Source: Arthrobacter sp. 9AX (GTDB taxonomy: Bacteria > Actinomycetota > Actinomycetes > Actinomycetales > Micrococcaceae). From it: a stretch of DNA of 64,000 nucleotides. The DNA lies in NCBI RefSeq assembly GCF_902506095.1, contig NZ_LR733293.1:3078487-3142486 (forward strand), in the 5' to 3' direction. The notes below the pieces were generated by a model that saw only the letters and a list, made by a program, of their open reading frames with translations, was not told the origin of the DNA and did no database searches. Position 1 is the first letter of the stretch, and each line of letters begins with the position of its first letter. A program made the translations under genes and the position numbers. Of this stretch, positions 26,261 to 35,923 are shown one piece after another.

Positions 26261-27106
26261 CTACCGGGTTGCCTGCGCCCGCTTTCGCGGTATGAACCCT
26301 GCCACAATCCCCACCACCAGCAGCGCTCCGCCCGTGATCGCCGCCGCCAGTGTCCAGCCCTGGAAGTCCGCGCTGGCGGCCGCAGCGAACCCGTCCCGGA
26401 ACATGTTGGCCACTTCACTTCCGCTGTCCCTGGCCAGCACGGCGGCCGAGGCCAGCTGCGAGCCGAATGTCCAGACCGCTGACAGTAGAAGGGCACCGAT
26501 TCCCGCGCCCACCAGCACGGTCCACCGGCGGCGGGCTGCCACCAGGGCCAGCAGCAGGGCCACACCTGCTCCTCCGGCCAGCAGGTAGCCGGCCGGGGCA
26601 AAGGAGCTCAACCGTTCAGTCCATTGCTTCTGCTCGGTCTGCCCCACGTTGATCAGGGTCTGGTCGGGCGGGTCGAGGGGAAGCCGGGTGGTGCGCGAGA
26701 TCTCTTCGGCGCCCAGGGCTACCAGCGGCGCCACGTCGAGGGTCAGGGACGAGGCGGATTCGCCGCCGGTGGCCTCCGGCGCGGCAAAACTGAGCCGGTG
26801 GCTTCTGCGCAGTGTTTCTTCCCAGGCCGCCGGGTACCCGGGAAGCCCGGTCATGGATGCGGCGGCGTCTTCCAGGGCCGGCCGGACCAGGTCCTCGAGG
26901 AAACCGGGAACGGCACTGGTATCGATGGTTCCCACCGCTGCCGTGGCAAGCCCCCGCTGGAATTCAGAGTTCGTTCCCAGCGGGGCGGCCAGCTCCACGA
27001 AGCCCTGCTCCTGGACGATATTGCGGTCGAGCCAGATGGCGGGAACCGCCACTGCTGCCAGCAGTATGGCCAGCAAGGTGGCGACAGCGGAAACAAAAGT
27101 ACGCAC
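26261..27106 (-). CDS. Conserved membrane protein of unknown function
   Basis: 281 residues from the GTG at 27106, chosen because AAGGA lies seven bases upstream and the N-terminus becomes a clean membrane segment (VRTFVSAVATLLAILLAAVA). The longer frame adds 40 unlikely residues. It has an N-terminal span, an extracytoplasmic domain of about 140 residues that includes LPLDPPDQTLINVGQTEQ, then three hydrophobic spans at about 175-195, 200-220 and 250-270, ending in a basic tail. No enzyme motif seen. It starts downstream of the divergent xseA promoter region and ends nine bases before ispH in the same direction, so it may be co-transcribed with ispH. Function unknown. Confidence 0.82.
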   Translation of the reverse strand: MRTFVSAVATLLAILLAAVAVPAIWLDRNIVQEQGFVELAAPLGTNSEFQRGLATAAVGTIDTSAVPGFLEDLVRPALEDAAASMTGLPGYPAAWEETLRRSHRLSFAAPEATGGESASSLTLDVAPLVALGAEEISRTTRLPLDPPDQTLINVGQTEQKQWTERLSSFAPAGYLLAGGAGVALLLALVAARRRWTVLVGAGIGALLLSAVWTFGSQLASAAVLARDSGSEVANMFRDGFAAAASADFQGWTLAAAITGGALLVVGIVAGFIPRKRAQATR

Positions 27107-27268
27107 AGCAGATCCTTCGGGTCGATGGCGGTCACCCCATCCTAGGCGGGCATGCTGGCCGGACACTGTCAGTCCCGGATGGTAGAGCTTATGGATATGG
27201 TTGAATGACCGCCGCACAACAGACAAAGGACCTCATGCCCTCAGCTCCAGCCCCGCAAGGGTGCCCGC

Positions 27269-28627
27269 ATGTCTGAACAGGCCGCGCTTCCGGTGCCAGG
27301 CCAGCAACTGGCCGCCCCCACCACCCTTCCGGCAACGGCGGCGGAAACCAGCCCGGACAATCCCTGGCCGCTCCAGCTGCTGTCCCAGAAGCTGAAGGCC
27401 CACATCGACCGGACGCCGTCGGCCTGGGTGGAAGGGCAGGTCATTGAACTGAACCGGCGCGGCAGCAACGCCTACCTCACCCTGCGGGATGTTGATGCCG
27501 AGGTTTCGCTGCCCGCTTCGGTGTGGACCAAGGTGCTGGAGCGCCAGAACCTGCCCTTGGAGCGCGGGTCCCGGGTGGTTGCACTGCTCAAGCCTGAGTT
27601 CTGGATGAAGACCGGGCGGCTGAACATGCTGGTCAGGGACATCCGCCCGGTGGGACTGGGTGACCTGCTGGCCCGGATCGAACGGCTCCGCCAGGCGCTT
27701 TCCGCCGAGGGGCTTTTCGCTGACTCACGCAAGAAGCCGCTGCCGCTGCTGCCCCACCGCATCGGCCTGATCACGGGCAGGGACTCGGACGCCAAAAAAG
27801 ACATCCTCCGCAACGCCGCCCTGCGCTGGCCCGCCGTCGAGTTCGAAATCCGGGAGGTGGCAGTCCAGGGAAACACGGCCGTGGCCCAGGTGATCCGCGC
27901 GCTGCGGGAGTTGGACGGCCGGCCGGAGGTGGACGTTATTGTGATCGCCCGCGGCGGCGGAGCCCTTGAAGACCTCCTGCCCTTCAACAGCGAGGAGCTG
28001 GTCCGCGCCGTCGCTGCCGCCGCTACTCCCGTGGTGAGCGCCATTGGCCACGAGGCGGACCGGCCGCTGCTTGACGACGTCGCCGACCTCCGTGCCTCCA
28101 CTCCCACGGATGCGGCCAAACGGATCGTGCCCGAAGTCTCCGAAGAGCTGGCCGGTGTGCGCCAGGCCCGGGAGCAGCTGCGCCGGTGCATGGAGCGCCT
28201 GGTGGACAGGGAAACCGACAGGCTGGCGTCGCTTCGCTCACGGCCGGTGCTGGCAGCGCCTGAAGGCCTGGTGACCATCCGTTCCGAAGAGGTGGAACGG
28301 CTGTTGCGCAGGTCCTCCGCCGCGGTGAGTTCCACGGTGGTCCGCGCCGCTGACCAATTGGAGCACCTCAAAGCGCAGGTCCGCGCCCTGTCGCCGCAGA
28401 AGACGCTCGACCGGGGGTACGCCGTCGTCGAACTCGCCGATCCGGAGGCAGCACGCCGCAGCAGCGCCGGGCATGCCGTGGTGCGCCGCCCAGCGGAAGC
28501 CCCGGCCGGAATTGCCCTGTCCGTCCGCGTGGCCGAAGGCCGCTTTGGCGCCACCTCCACCGGGGCCGTTGAGCACGCGGGAACACTTGACCAGCACCAC
28601 CCCGAGACCGGAGAACCCCATGACTGA
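27269..28627 (+). CDS. xseA: Exodeoxyribonuclease VII large subunit
   Basis: Catalytic subunit of ExoVII, which degrades single-stranded DNA from either end. 452 residues. An N-terminal OB-fold (about 40-135, with [20 protein letters not shown]) precedes the catalytic domain with [32 protein letters not shown] and [13 protein letters not shown] motifs (here [20 protein letters not shown]). A helical C-terminal region follows, ending with [13 protein letters not shown] lies nine bases before the ATG. It overlaps xseB by eight bases, so translation of the two subunits is coupled. Confidence 0.96.
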   Translation: MSEQAALPVPGQQLAAPTTLPATAAETSPDNPWPLQLLSQKLKAHIDRTPSAWVEGQVIELNRRGSNAYLTLRDVDAEVSLPASVWTKVLERQNLPLERGSRVVALLKPEFWMKTGRLNMLVRDIRPVGLGDLLARIERLRQALSAEGLFADSRKKPLPLLPHRIGLITGRDSDAKKDILRNAALRWPAVEFEIREVAVQGNTAVAQVIRALRELDGRPEVDVIVIARGGGALEDLLPFNSEELVRAVAAAATPVVSAIGHEADRPLLDDVADLRASTPTDAAKRIVPEVSEELAGVRQAREQLRRCMERLVDRETDRLASLRSRPVLAAPEGLVTIRSEEVERLLRRSSAAVSSTVVRAADQLEHLKAQVRALSPQKTLDRGYAVVELADPEAARRSSAGHAVVRRPAEAPAGIALSVRVAEGRFGATSTGAVEHAGTLDQHHPETGEPHD

Positions 28628-28838
28628 GCCCACGCCAGGAACCGATGTCGCAGCGCTGAGCTACGAGGAAGCCCGCGAGCAGCTCATTGCCGTGGTGGGC
28701 AGGCTGGAAGCCGGAGGTGCCAGCCTGGAGGAATCCCTGGCGCTGTGGGAGCGGGGCGAGGCGCTGGCCGCACGCTGCGAGGAGTGGCTGGAAGGTGCAC
28801 GGAAACGGCTGGCCGCCGCCCGGGACCAGCCGATGTAG
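28620..28838 (+). CDS. xseB: Exodeoxyribonuclease VII small subunit
   Basis: 72 residues from the ATG at 28620, which lies inside the end of xseA and has GGAG nine bases upstream. The family signature is [20 protein letters not shown] followed by [22 protein letters not shown]. It is a short helical protein that binds the XseA C-terminal helices. The last residues (AARDQPM) differ from the usual acidic tail, but length and core are normal. It converges on the PPK2 gene with a 62-base spacer. Confidence 0.93.
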   Translation: MTEPTPGTDVAALSYEEAREQLIAVVGRLEAGGASLEESLALWERGEALAARCEEWLEGARKRLAAARDQPM

Positions 28839-28900
28839 TACCCGTCCCCTTCAGCCGGCAGACGGCGGACGGCAGACCCAGCCCGCGCCAGGAAGAAGGG

Positions 28901-29755
28901 TCAGGAGCGAAGGACCAGCTCCCGCTCGGTGGCGACGTCGAAGTCGGCCTTGGGCCATTTGAGGTTCAGTCCGCCCAGCGCGCCCAGCAGCAGCTGCTGA
29001 ACGGCGATGCGGGCGTACCACTTCTTGTTGGCGGGAACCACGTGCCACGGCGCCTCGGCAGTGCTGGTCTCGGCTATCGCCGCTTCGTACGCACTCATGT
29101 AGTCGTCCCAGAAGGCCCGCTCGTCCAGGTCGCCCCGGCTGTACTTCCAGTGCTTGGCCGGATTGTCCAGCCGGGCCAGCAGGCGTTCCTTCTGCTCCTG
29201 CCCGCTGATGTGCAGCATCACTTTGACCACTTTGGTGCCGGAGTCGGTCAGCCGTGCCTCGAACTCATTGATGGCCACATACCGGCGCTTGATTTCCGCC
29301 GGACTGGCCCAGCGGTGGACCCGGTGGATCAGGACATCCTCGTACTGGGACCGGTCAAACACACCCACCATGCCGGCGGCCGGAACTTCCTTCTCGATCC
29401 GCCACAGGAAGTCGTAGGACTTTTCCTCCTCGGTGGGGGCCTTGAATGCCTTGAACTGGACGCCCTGCGGGTTCATGGCCGCCATCACGTGGTTCACGAT
29501 GCCGCCCTTGCCTGCAGTGTCCATGGCCTGCAGGATCAGCAGGATGCGCTTGCGCCCGCCAAACCGCGACTCGGCAAACAGCTTCTCCTGCAGCTCGGTG
29601 AGTTCATCATCCAGCTTGGCGAGGAGGGCGCGGCCGTCTTCCTTGGTTCCCTTGTAGCCAGGGGTGGAATCGGGATCCATCTCACTGAGCGAAAACCCCT
29701 CCCCTGCCCGAAGCGTCTCGGAGGGGTGCTGATCGAACTGGACGGGGCCGGCCAT
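28901..29755 (-). CDS. Polyphosphate kinase 2 family protein
   Basis: 284 residues, PPK2 superfamily (polyphosphate:nucleotide phosphotransferase). Walker A is AMDTAGKGGIVNHVM (about 77-91); the Walker B-like segment with the catalytic Asp is GVFDRSQYEDVL (about 131-142). The lid arginines and the SGQEQKERLLARLDNPAKHW motif are present. A single PPK2 domain argues for phosphorylation of nucleoside mono- or diphosphates from polyphosphate. Class (I, II or III) cannot be settled by eye. Monocistronic. Confidence 0.92.
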   Translation of the reverse strand: MAGPVQFDQHPSETLRAGEGFSLSEMDPDSTPGYKGTKEDGRALLAKLDDELTELQEKLFAESRFGGRKRILLILQAMDTAGKGGIVNHVMAAMNPQGVQFKAFKAPTEEEKSYDFLWRIEKEVPAAGMVGVFDRSQYEDVLIHRVHRWASPAEIKRRYVAINEFEARLTDSGTKVVKVMLHISGQEQKERLLARLDNPAKHWKYSRGDLDERAFWDDYMSAYEAAIAETSTAEAPWHVVPANKKWYARIAVQQLLLGALGGLNLKWPKADFDVATERELVLRS

Positions 29756-29806
29756 GGGGAATCCTTCCGCAAAGGTTCACGGGTCCGAAGCGCCCGTGAC
29801 CACAGG

Positions 29807-31027
29807 CTAGTTCCCCTGATACCTGCTTAGGAAGTCCCCCATCCGCCCCACGGCTTCTTCAATGTCCTTGACGTTGGGCAGCGTGACCATCCGGAAGTGG
29901 TCCGGGCGGACCCAGTTGAACGCCCGGCCGTGCGAGACCAGGATTTTTTGCTCCCGGAGGAGATCGAGGACAAACTTTTCGTCATCCCTGATGTGGTAGA
30001 CCTCGGGGTCCAGCCGGGGGAAGAGGTAGAGGGCGCCCCTGGCCTGCTGGGTGCTGACGCCGGGGATCGCGTTGAGCATGTCGTAGGCCTTGTTGCGCTG
30101 CTCCAGCAGGCGGCCGCCCGGGAGGATGAGGTCGTTGATGCTCTGGTAGCCGCCGAGCGCCGTCTGGATGGCGTGCTGGGCCGGGACGTTGGCGCAGAGG
30201 CGCATGTTGGCCAGGAGGCTGATGCCCTCAAGGTAATCCGCGGCGTCCTTTTTGGGTCCGGAAATGGCCATCCAGCCGGCGCGGTAGCCGCACACCCGGT
30301 AGGCCTTGGACAGTCCGCTGAAGGTGAGGCAGAGGACGTGGTCGCCGGTGAGCCCGGCCAGGTTCACGTGGACGGCGTCCTCATAGAGGATCTTTTCGTA
30401 GATCTCGTCAGCGAAGATCACCAGGCCGTGCTTCTCGGCGAGGGCCACGATCTTCTTCAGTGTCTCTTCAGGGTAGACGGCGCCCGTGGGGTTGTTCGGG
30501 TTGATGACCACGATTCCCTTGGTGCGCGGGGTGATTTTGGCTTCCATGTCCTCAAGGTCCGGCTGCCAGCCGGATTCCTCGTCGCAGAGGTAGTGCACCG
30601 GCTTGCCGCTGGCGAGTGCCACCGATGCCGTCCACAGCGGGTAGTCCGGGGTGGGGATGAGGACTTCGTCGCCGTCGTCGAGCAGCGCCATCAGGGACAT
30701 GGTGATGAGTTCGCTGACGCCGTTGCCCAGGTAGACGTCGTCCACATGGATGTTCTGGATCCCGCGGGTCTGGTAGTACTGCGAGACGGCGGTGCGCGCG
30801 GAGAAAATACCCCGGGAATCGCTGTAGCCCTGGGCGTGCGGCAGGTGGCGGATCATGTCCACGAGGATGGCATCAGGCGCCTCGAAGCCGAAGGGTGCGG
30901 GGTTGCCGATGTTCAGCTTGAGGATCCGGTGGCCCTCCGCCTCCATCTGCTGGGCGGCCTGAAGAATCGGTCCACGGATGTCGTAAAGGACGTTGTGAAG
31001 CTTCGTGGACTGCCTGAATTCTGCCAT
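29807..31027 (-). CDS. Alanine-type class I aminotransferase
   Basis: 406 residues, PLP-dependent. The Schiff-base lysine is in LTFSGLSKAYRVCGYRAGW. Other landmarks are INPNNPTGAVY, the DEIYEKILYED loop and the N-terminal FRQSTKLHNVLYDIRGPILQ, which is characteristic of AlaA/AlaT-type alanine (glutamate-pyruvate) aminotransferases rather than AspC. It interconverts alanine/2-oxoglutarate and pyruvate/glutamate. It follows the osmoprotectant operon by about 100 bases; no operon partner is evident. Confidence 0.9.
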   Translation of the reverse strand: MAEFRQSTKLHNVLYDIRGPILQAAQQMEAEGHRILKLNIGNPAPFGFEAPDAILVDMIRHLPHAQGYSDSRGIFSARTAVSQYYQTRGIQNIHVDDVYLGNGVSELITMSLMALLDDGDEVLIPTPDYPLWTASVALASGKPVHYLCDEESGWQPDLEDMEAKITPRTKGIVVINPNNPTGAVYPEETLKKIVALAEKHGLVIFADEIYEKILYEDAVHVNLAGLTGDHVLCLTFSGLSKAYRVCGYRAGWMAISGPKKDAADYLEGISLLANMRLCANVPAQHAIQTALGGYQSINDLILPGGRLLEQRNKAYDMLNAIPGVSTQQARGALYLFPRLDPEVYHIRDDEKFVLDLLREQKILVSHGRAFNWVRPDHFRMVTLPNVKDIEEAVGRMGDFLSRYQGN

Positions 31028-31126
31028 CCATCAAATATGCCACAGGGAGGATGCATCTCCGGTGAGACGTCAGCCACACACGCCGGTGCCTCCATAGGCG
31101 CCGTCGTACTGCTTGGCGGGCAATGC

Positions 31127-32089
31127 CTACTTGACGATGCCCTTGTCCTTGAGCCAGGCATCGGCCGCTTCCTTGGCGCCCTGTTTCTGGCTGCCGCTGA
31201 CGGCACGGTTGAGGTTGATCAGGTCCTCGGTGGTGAGGACCCTGGAGACCGAGTTGATGGCATCCTTGGCCTTGTCCGTCATCTTGGCCTTGTTGTACAG
31301 CGGGATGACCTGCTGGGCGATGAAGTTGTTCTTCGGGTCCTCCAGCACCAAGAGGTCGTTGTCCGCGATGGACGGCGTGGTGGTGTAGATGTCAGCCACC
31401 TGCACCTGGTCCTCGAGCAGGGCCTTGAGCGTCACGGGGCCGCCGCCGTCGCTGAAGGGCTCGAGCTTCTTGGGCTCGCAGTTGTAGTTCTTCTTCAGCC
31501 CCGGCAAACCGTAGGCGCGCTCGGCGAACGTGGCGGGTGCGCCCACCACAATCTCGCTGCAGACTTTCGCGAGGTCCTCGATGGACTTCAGCTGGTACTT
31601 CTCGGCGGTGGCCTTGGTGACCACCATGGCGTCCTTGTCTTCGGCTTTGGCTGCATCTAGCACGGCCAGTCCGTCCGGCAGCTTGCCCGGCAGCGCCTTG
31701 GCGATCTCGTCCGCCGCGATCTCGGTGGCTTCCTTGTCCACGTGCAGGAGCAGGTTTCCGGTGTAGTCCGGGACCACGTCCACTGAACCGTCCTGGACTG
31801 CCTTGAAGTACACCTCGCGGGAACCGATGTTCGGCTTGGTGGTGGCGGTGACGCCGCCGGCGTTCAGTGCCCCGGCGTAGAGTTCGGCGATGATCTGGCT
31901 CTCGGGGAAATCAGCGGAACCGATTACCAGCGAGGTGGTTCCCCCGGAGGCGGTGCCGCTGGTGGCCGGGGCCTTGCTGAGTGGATCGGACGATCCACCG
32001 CAGGCGGAGAGCACAACGGCCAGGCCCACTCCGGCGGCCAGGCCACCGAACGTCCGCCTGCCAAGGCCTTGAGGTCGGCTTTCTTTCAT
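31127..32089 (-). CDS. Osmoprotectant (glycine betaine/choline) ABC transporter binding lipoprotein
   Basis: 320 residues, OpuCC/OsmF/ProX-type binding protein. The N-terminus has an arginine pair (LGRRTFGGLA) and a lipobox LSAC with Cys30, so export could be Tat- or Sec-dependent, ending as a lipoprotein. Core features: LVIGSADFPESQIIAELYA, PNIGSREVYFKAVQDGSVDVVPDYTGNLL (split over 25-residue blocks) and ADIYTTTPSIADNDLLVLED. The Shine-Dalgarno AAGGAGG precedes the ATG. It overlaps the upstream permease by four bases. Last gene of the four-gene operon; in many relatives it is a separate or third gene. Confidence 0.94.
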   Translation of the reverse strand: MKESRPQGLGRRTFGGLAAGVGLAVVLSACGGSSDPLSKAPATSGTASGGTTSLVIGSADFPESQIIAELYAGALNAGGVTATTKPNIGSREVYFKAVQDGSVDVVPDYTGNLLLHVDKEATEIAADEIAKALPGKLPDGLAVLDAAKAEDKDAMVVTKATAEKYQLKSIEDLAKVCSEIVVGAPATFAERAYGLPGLKKNYNCEPKKLEPFSDGGGPVTLKALLEDQVQVADIYTTTPSIADNDLLVLEDPKNNFIAQQVIPLYNKAKMTDKAKDAINSVSRVLTTEDLINLNRAVSGSQKQGAKEAADAWLKDKGIVK

Positions 32090-32832
32090 GATTTACCTCC
32101 TTGTGCCGCAGCCTCCGCGAGGACGGAGTCTGTGCGATCGACCGCGGCCTGCTGGCCGCGGTGGGACTGCTTCGAGGGCCCTGGGGTCAGGAACAGCCTC
32201 TGGAAAAGGGACAGGACGAGGTCGACCGCGATGGCCAGCACGGCGATGAGCAGCGACCCTCCGAGCATCCGCGGGAAGTCGCTGAGGACCAGGCCGTCGA
32301 ACAGGTAGCGGCCCAGGCCGCCGAGGTTGATGTACGCCACCACGGAGACCGTGGCGATCACCTGCAGCACACCGGTGCGGAAGCCGCCGAACATCACCGT
32401 CAGTGCGTTGGGCAGCTCCGCCCGGAACAACACCTGAAGCTCGGTCATTCCCATGGCGCGGGCGGCGTCCACCACGTTGCGGTCCACGCTGGAGATCCCG
32501 GCGTAGGTGCCCGCAAGGAGCGGCGGCACAGTGAGGATCACCAGCGCCCAGATGGGCGGCATCAGTCCGATTCCAGCCAGCAGGACAAACAGCGTCAGCA
32601 GGCCGAGCGTGGGCAGGGCGCGCAGGGCACCGGCGATGGCCACGACCGCTACCCTGCCCCGGCCCGTATGGCCCACGTACAGGCCGGCCGGGACGGCGAT
32701 GGCCGCCGCGATCAGCATCACGAGTCCCGTGTACTGGAGGTGTTCGGCCAGCCGCGCAGGAATGCCGGCACTGCCGGTCCAGTGCAGGGGGTCTGCCAGC
32801 CAGGCGAAGGTATCGGCGAAGACGTTGCTCAC
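32086..32832 (-). CDS. Osmoprotectant ABC transporter permease (OpuCD-type)
   Basis: 248 residues, about six membrane spans, BPD_transp_1 domain. The coupling helix is VDAARAMGMTELQVLFRAEL at about residues 121-140, and the family block GLGRYLFDGL appears later. It overlaps both neighbours by four bases (ATGA at each junction). The C-terminal tail of about 30 residues is hydrophilic. With the other permease it forms the heterodimeric channel for compatible solutes such as glycine betaine, carnitine or choline. Specificity inferred. Confidence 0.93.
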   Translation of the reverse strand: MSNVFADTFAWLADPLHWTGSAGIPARLAEHLQYTGLVMLIAAAIAVPAGLYVGHTGRGRVAVVAIAGALRALPTLGLLTLFVLLAGIGLMPPIWALVILTVPPLLAGTYAGISSVDRNVVDAARAMGMTELQVLFRAELPNALTVMFGGFRTGVLQVIATVSVVAYINLGGLGRYLFDGLVLSDFPRMLGGSLLIAVLAIAVDLVLSLFQRLFLTPGPSKQSHRGQQAAVDRTDSVLAEAAAQGGKS

Positions 32833-33557
32833 GCGTTTCCTCCTCCGGTCTTAGGCCCGGCCAGCCGCCGGGCCGCGTCCGTTGCGTCTCCTGGGCCGGC
32901 TGCCGGCTGCCGGTGTCCTGGCCGGCCGGCCCGTTCCCATGGCGTGAGGATCCGCTCGAGCAGGACCAGGAGTGCATCCATCAACAGTGCAAGGACCAGG
33001 ATGGCGATGATGCCCACCACCACTTCGGTGACAAAGTCGCGCTGCAGGCCGTCGGTGAAGAGCATGCCCAGGTTTCCCACGCCCAGCAGTGCCGCCACGC
33101 TGACCAGGGAGATGTTGCTGACCGACACCACACGGAGGCCGGCGAACATCACGGGCAAGGACAGCGGCAGGTCCACCTGCACGAACCGGGCCAGGGGTTT
33201 GTACCCCATGGCGACGGCGGCCTGGCTCACGTCCTTGTCCACTGAGTCGAAGGCGTCCAGCGCTGCCCGGACCAGCAGGGCCACAGCGTAGATGGTCAGG
33301 GCCACCACCACATTGAGCGGGTCAAGGATCCGGGTGCCCAGGAGAGTGGGCAGGATGATGAACAGTGCCAGCGAGGGAATGGTGTAGAGCAGCGAGGAGG
33401 CGGTGAGCACCACGGAGCGGAGCACCGTGTGGCGGCGTGCCAGCTGCGCCAGCGGGATGGAGATCACCAGGCCCAGGACCATGGGCACCAAGGCAAGCAC
33501 CAGGTGTTGGCCGGCCCGTTCCAGGACCATGCCGCTGTTCGCCAGGAACCAGTCCAT
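32829..33557 (-). CDS. Osmoprotectant ABC transporter permease (OpuCB-type)
   Basis: 242 residues from the ATG at 33557, whose A is the last base of the TGA stop of the upstream ATPase gene (TGATG junction). The open frame upstream to 33812 is antisense-like translation of that ATPase gene. It opens MDWFLANSGMVLERAGQHLV, typical of OpuCB. The coupling helix is VSQAAVAMGYKPLARFVQVD and the core LLGVGNLGMLFTDGL. The C-terminus is Arg/Pro/Ala-rich. Six spans are predicted. Confidence 0.93.
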   Translation of the reverse strand: MDWFLANSGMVLERAGQHLVLALVPMVLGLVISIPLAQLARRHTVLRSVVLTASSLLYTIPSLALFIILPTLLGTRILDPLNVVVALTIYAVALLVRAALDAFDSVDKDVSQAAVAMGYKPLARFVQVDLPLSLPVMFAGLRVVSVSNISLVSVAALLGVGNLGMLFTDGLQRDFVTEVVVGIIAILVLALLMDALLVLLERILTPWERAGRPGHRQPAAGPGDATDAARRLAGPKTGGGNA

Positions 33558-34660
33558 CAGAGGGCAGCCTGCCTGACCTGGCGCGCCTCTTCGATCAGGG
33601 CCAGGACTTCGCCACCCCTGACGACGCCGAGGACCCTGCCTTCGGAGTCCACCGCAACGCCGAGGCCCGACGGCGAGGACAGGGCTGCGTCCAGTGCGCG
33701 GCGCAGGCTCTCTCCCGCACGGAAGAGGGAGCCGCCCGGGATGAGTCCGGCACCGTTTCCCGGTCCGGTCCATCCCAGCGGACGCCCTGCGTGATCCACC
33801 ACCAGCTGCCAACCGGCCCCCGGCCCGGGCTCCGGGTCCAGGGAGCCTCCGGGGCTGCGGACCACCGTGGGCACCGGGTGGACTGTCACGCCGTCGGACG
33901 CGGTGAATCCCAGGTGGCGAAACCCGCGGTCCCGGCCCACGAAGGAAGCCACAAAGTCGTTCGCCGGAGCCCGCAGGATCTCCTCCGGTGTGGCGTACTG
34001 TGCCAGCTTTCCTCCGGTGGCAAAAACGGCCACTTTATCGCCCAGGACCGTGGCTTCGTCGATGTCATGGGTGACAAAAACGATGGTCTTGGCCAGGTCT
34101 TTCTGCAGCCGCAGGAGTTCCTGCTGAAGTTCGTCACGGACCACCGGATCCACAGCACTGAAGGGTTCATCCATCAGCAGGACCGGCGGATCCGCGGCGA
34201 GGGCACGGGCCACGCCCACGCGCTGCTGCTGGCCGCCGGAAAGCTGCGAGGGGTAGCGCTTGCCCAGGACGCGGGCCAGGCCAACGACGTCGAGCAGTTC
34301 CTCCGCACGTTTGCGGGCCTCGGACTTCGGGACTCCGTTGAGCCGGGGCACCGTGGCGATGTTGTCCAGCACCGAGCGGTGCGGCAGGAGGCCGGAGGAC
34401 TGCATCACGTATCCCATGGAGCGGCGAAGCTCGGATGCCGGCACGGAGGTGACGTCCTTGCCGTCCACAGTGATGACGCCTGAGGTGGGCTCCACCATCC
34501 GGTTGATCATCCGCAGCGAGGTGGTTTTTCCACAACCGGAGGGCCCCACAAACACGGTGATGGACCCTTTGCTGATGGACATGGTGAGCTGGTCCACGGC
34601 AGGTTGCCCGCCTTGGTACTGCTTGGTGACGCTCTGGAACTCGATCATGGCCTGGTCCAT
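33557..34660 (-). CDS. Osmoprotectant ABC transporter ATPase (OpuCA-type)
   Basis: 367 residues. ABC domain (about 5-240): Walker A GPSGCGKTT, Q-loop YVMQSSGLLP, signature LSGGQQQRVGVARAL, Walker B VLLMDEPFSAVDP, switch His in VTHD. The C-terminal region (about 250-367) is where OpuCA proteins carry paired CBS domains that sense ionic strength. Here it is degenerate, with only a recognisable single CBS-like end (GLGVAVDSEGRVLGVVRGGE), so regulation may differ. First gene of the operon. About 245 bases separate it from the divergent pirin gene; promoter elements are not clear to me. Confidence 0.93.
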   Translation of the reverse strand: MDQAMIEFQSVTKQYQGGQPAVDQLTMSISKGSITVFVGPSGCGKTTSLRMINRMVEPTSGVITVDGKDVTSVPASELRRSMGYVMQSSGLLPHRSVLDNIATVPRLNGVPKSEARKRAEELLDVVGLARVLGKRYPSQLSGGQQQRVGVARALAADPPVLLMDEPFSAVDPVVRDELQQELLRLQKDLAKTIVFVTHDIDEATVLGDKVAVFATGGKLAQYATPEEILRAPANDFVASFVGRDRGFRHLGFTASDGVTVHPVPTVVRSPGGSLDPEPGPGAGWQLVVDHAGRPLGWTGPGNGAGLIPGGSLFRAGESLRRALDAALSSPSGLGVAVDSEGRVLGVVRGGEVLALIEEARQVRQAAL

Positions 34661-34905
34661 GGTGCGGACTTACCTGTTCTGTTGGACGGCTTTCGAAAGC
34701 AACGCAAATTTGTCACAGCACGCTGATAGTTACGGTAGCCCAAACCGGACCGGGCAACACCTGCATTGCTCCCCATTTCCGGCAAAGGAATCCCTACTGT
34801 AATCATTCGGGGCCGCCGGGCCGGAGGATGGGCCCGATTCGGACGAGGGCGCGGGCGCGTATGGCGGACGTACCGCCGGCTCCCGACCCGGCCTAAAGTG
34901 GGAAG

Positions 34906-35919
34906 GTGACCAACCTGGAAGTATCCCCACAGCAGGAAGTCTGCCCGCCGGCAACCCCGGAAGGGAGTGCCGGCCCCTGCCTGCAGTTGTGGCCGGAGCG
35001 CGAGGTGCCGCTGGGCGGCGTGCGGGCCATGAACGTGCAGCGGACCCTGCCCCAGCGCGGGCTGCCCACCATTGGGGCGTGGTGTTTCCTGGACAGTTTT
35101 GGCCCCGACCGCACGGCCATGTCAGTGCTCCCGCACCCGCACATCGGGCTCCAGACAGTCACCTGGCCGCTGGCCGGCACCATCCGCCACCGGGACAGCG
35201 TGGGAAGCGACGTGTTGGTGCGTCCCGGCGAGCTGAACATCATGACAGCCGGGCACGGGGTATCGCATTCGGAATTCGCCGTGCTCCCTTCCGATGGCGT
35301 GCTGCCGGTGCAACGCGGACTCCAGCTGTGGGTGGCGCTTCCTGACGAGCAGCGGCACCGGAAGCCCGCGTTCGAGCAGCACCGTAATCTTCCGAAGGCC
35401 ACGGGCGAAGGTTTCACGGCCGCGGTGATGGTGGGTGAATTCGGCGGTGTGGTCTCCCCGGCCACCATGTATTCGCCCATTGTGGGAGCCGAGGTTTCCT
35501 GCGCCGGCAGCGGTGTGCTTCCCTTGAACGAGCATTTTGAGCACGGCATTCTGGTGCTCGACGGCGCCCTGGCGGTGGACGGTCAGGACATCCCGCCGGG
35601 ACCGCTGGGCTACCTGGGCATCGGGCGCCGGGAACTGAGGATTGAAGCGGCGCCGGACACCCGTTTCCTCATCATCGGCGGCGAGCCCTTGCAGGAGGAG
35701 CTGCTGATGTGGTGGAACTTTGTGGGCCGCACGCACGAGGAAATAGAGCAGGCCCGGGACGACTGGGAGGCGCAGGCCGGAATGCCGGATGCCAGGGCAG
35801 CGGCGGCCCGGTACGGGCTGGTCCTTGGGCACGGTCCTGAGGCCGGCGCAGAGGCCGGCCGGATTCCTGCTCCCCCGCTGCCCGCCGTGCGGCTCACCCC
35901 GCGCAAGCGCGCGGTGTAG
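34906..35919 (+). CDS. Pirin family protein
   Basis: 337 residues, bicupin. The N-terminal cupin carries the metal-binding pattern HPHIGLQTVTW, then TAGHGVSHSE and a glutamate on the later strand, as in pirins with quercetin-dioxygenase-like folds. The C-terminal pirin domain contains ILVLDGALAVDGQDIPPG and LLIIGGEPL-like FLIIGGEPLQEELLMWWNFV. The GTG start at 34906 is preceded by GGGAAG very close by; a start further downstream is possible. Cellular role uncertain: quercetinase activity or redox-sensitive protein partner in different organisms. Confidence 0.9.
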   Translation: MTNLEVSPQQEVCPPATPEGSAGPCLQLWPEREVPLGGVRAMNVQRTLPQRGLPTIGAWCFLDSFGPDRTAMSVLPHPHIGLQTVTWPLAGTIRHRDSVGSDVLVRPGELNIMTAGHGVSHSEFAVLPSDGVLPVQRGLQLWVALPDEQRHRKPAFEQHRNLPKATGEGFTAAVMVGEFGGVVSPATMYSPIVGAEVSCAGSGVLPLNEHFEHGILVLDGALAVDGQDIPPGPLGYLGIGRRELRIEAAPDTRFLIIGGEPLQEELLMWWNFVGRTHEEIEQARDDWEAQAGMPDARAAAARYGLVLGHGPEAGAEAGRIPAPPLPAVRLTPRKRAV

Positions 35920-35923
35920 TTCG

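Noticed and set aside
28853..28880. Short direct repeats of a GGCAGACGG-like motif between xseB and the PPK2 gene
   Set aside because: Only two or three imperfect copies in a 60-base spacer; no regular spacing or structure to support a CRISPR or satellite.
29897..31660. A 587-codon plus-strand frame opposite the aminotransferase and the binding lipoprotein
   Set aside because: Spans two unrelated real genes on the other strand; a high-GC artefact.
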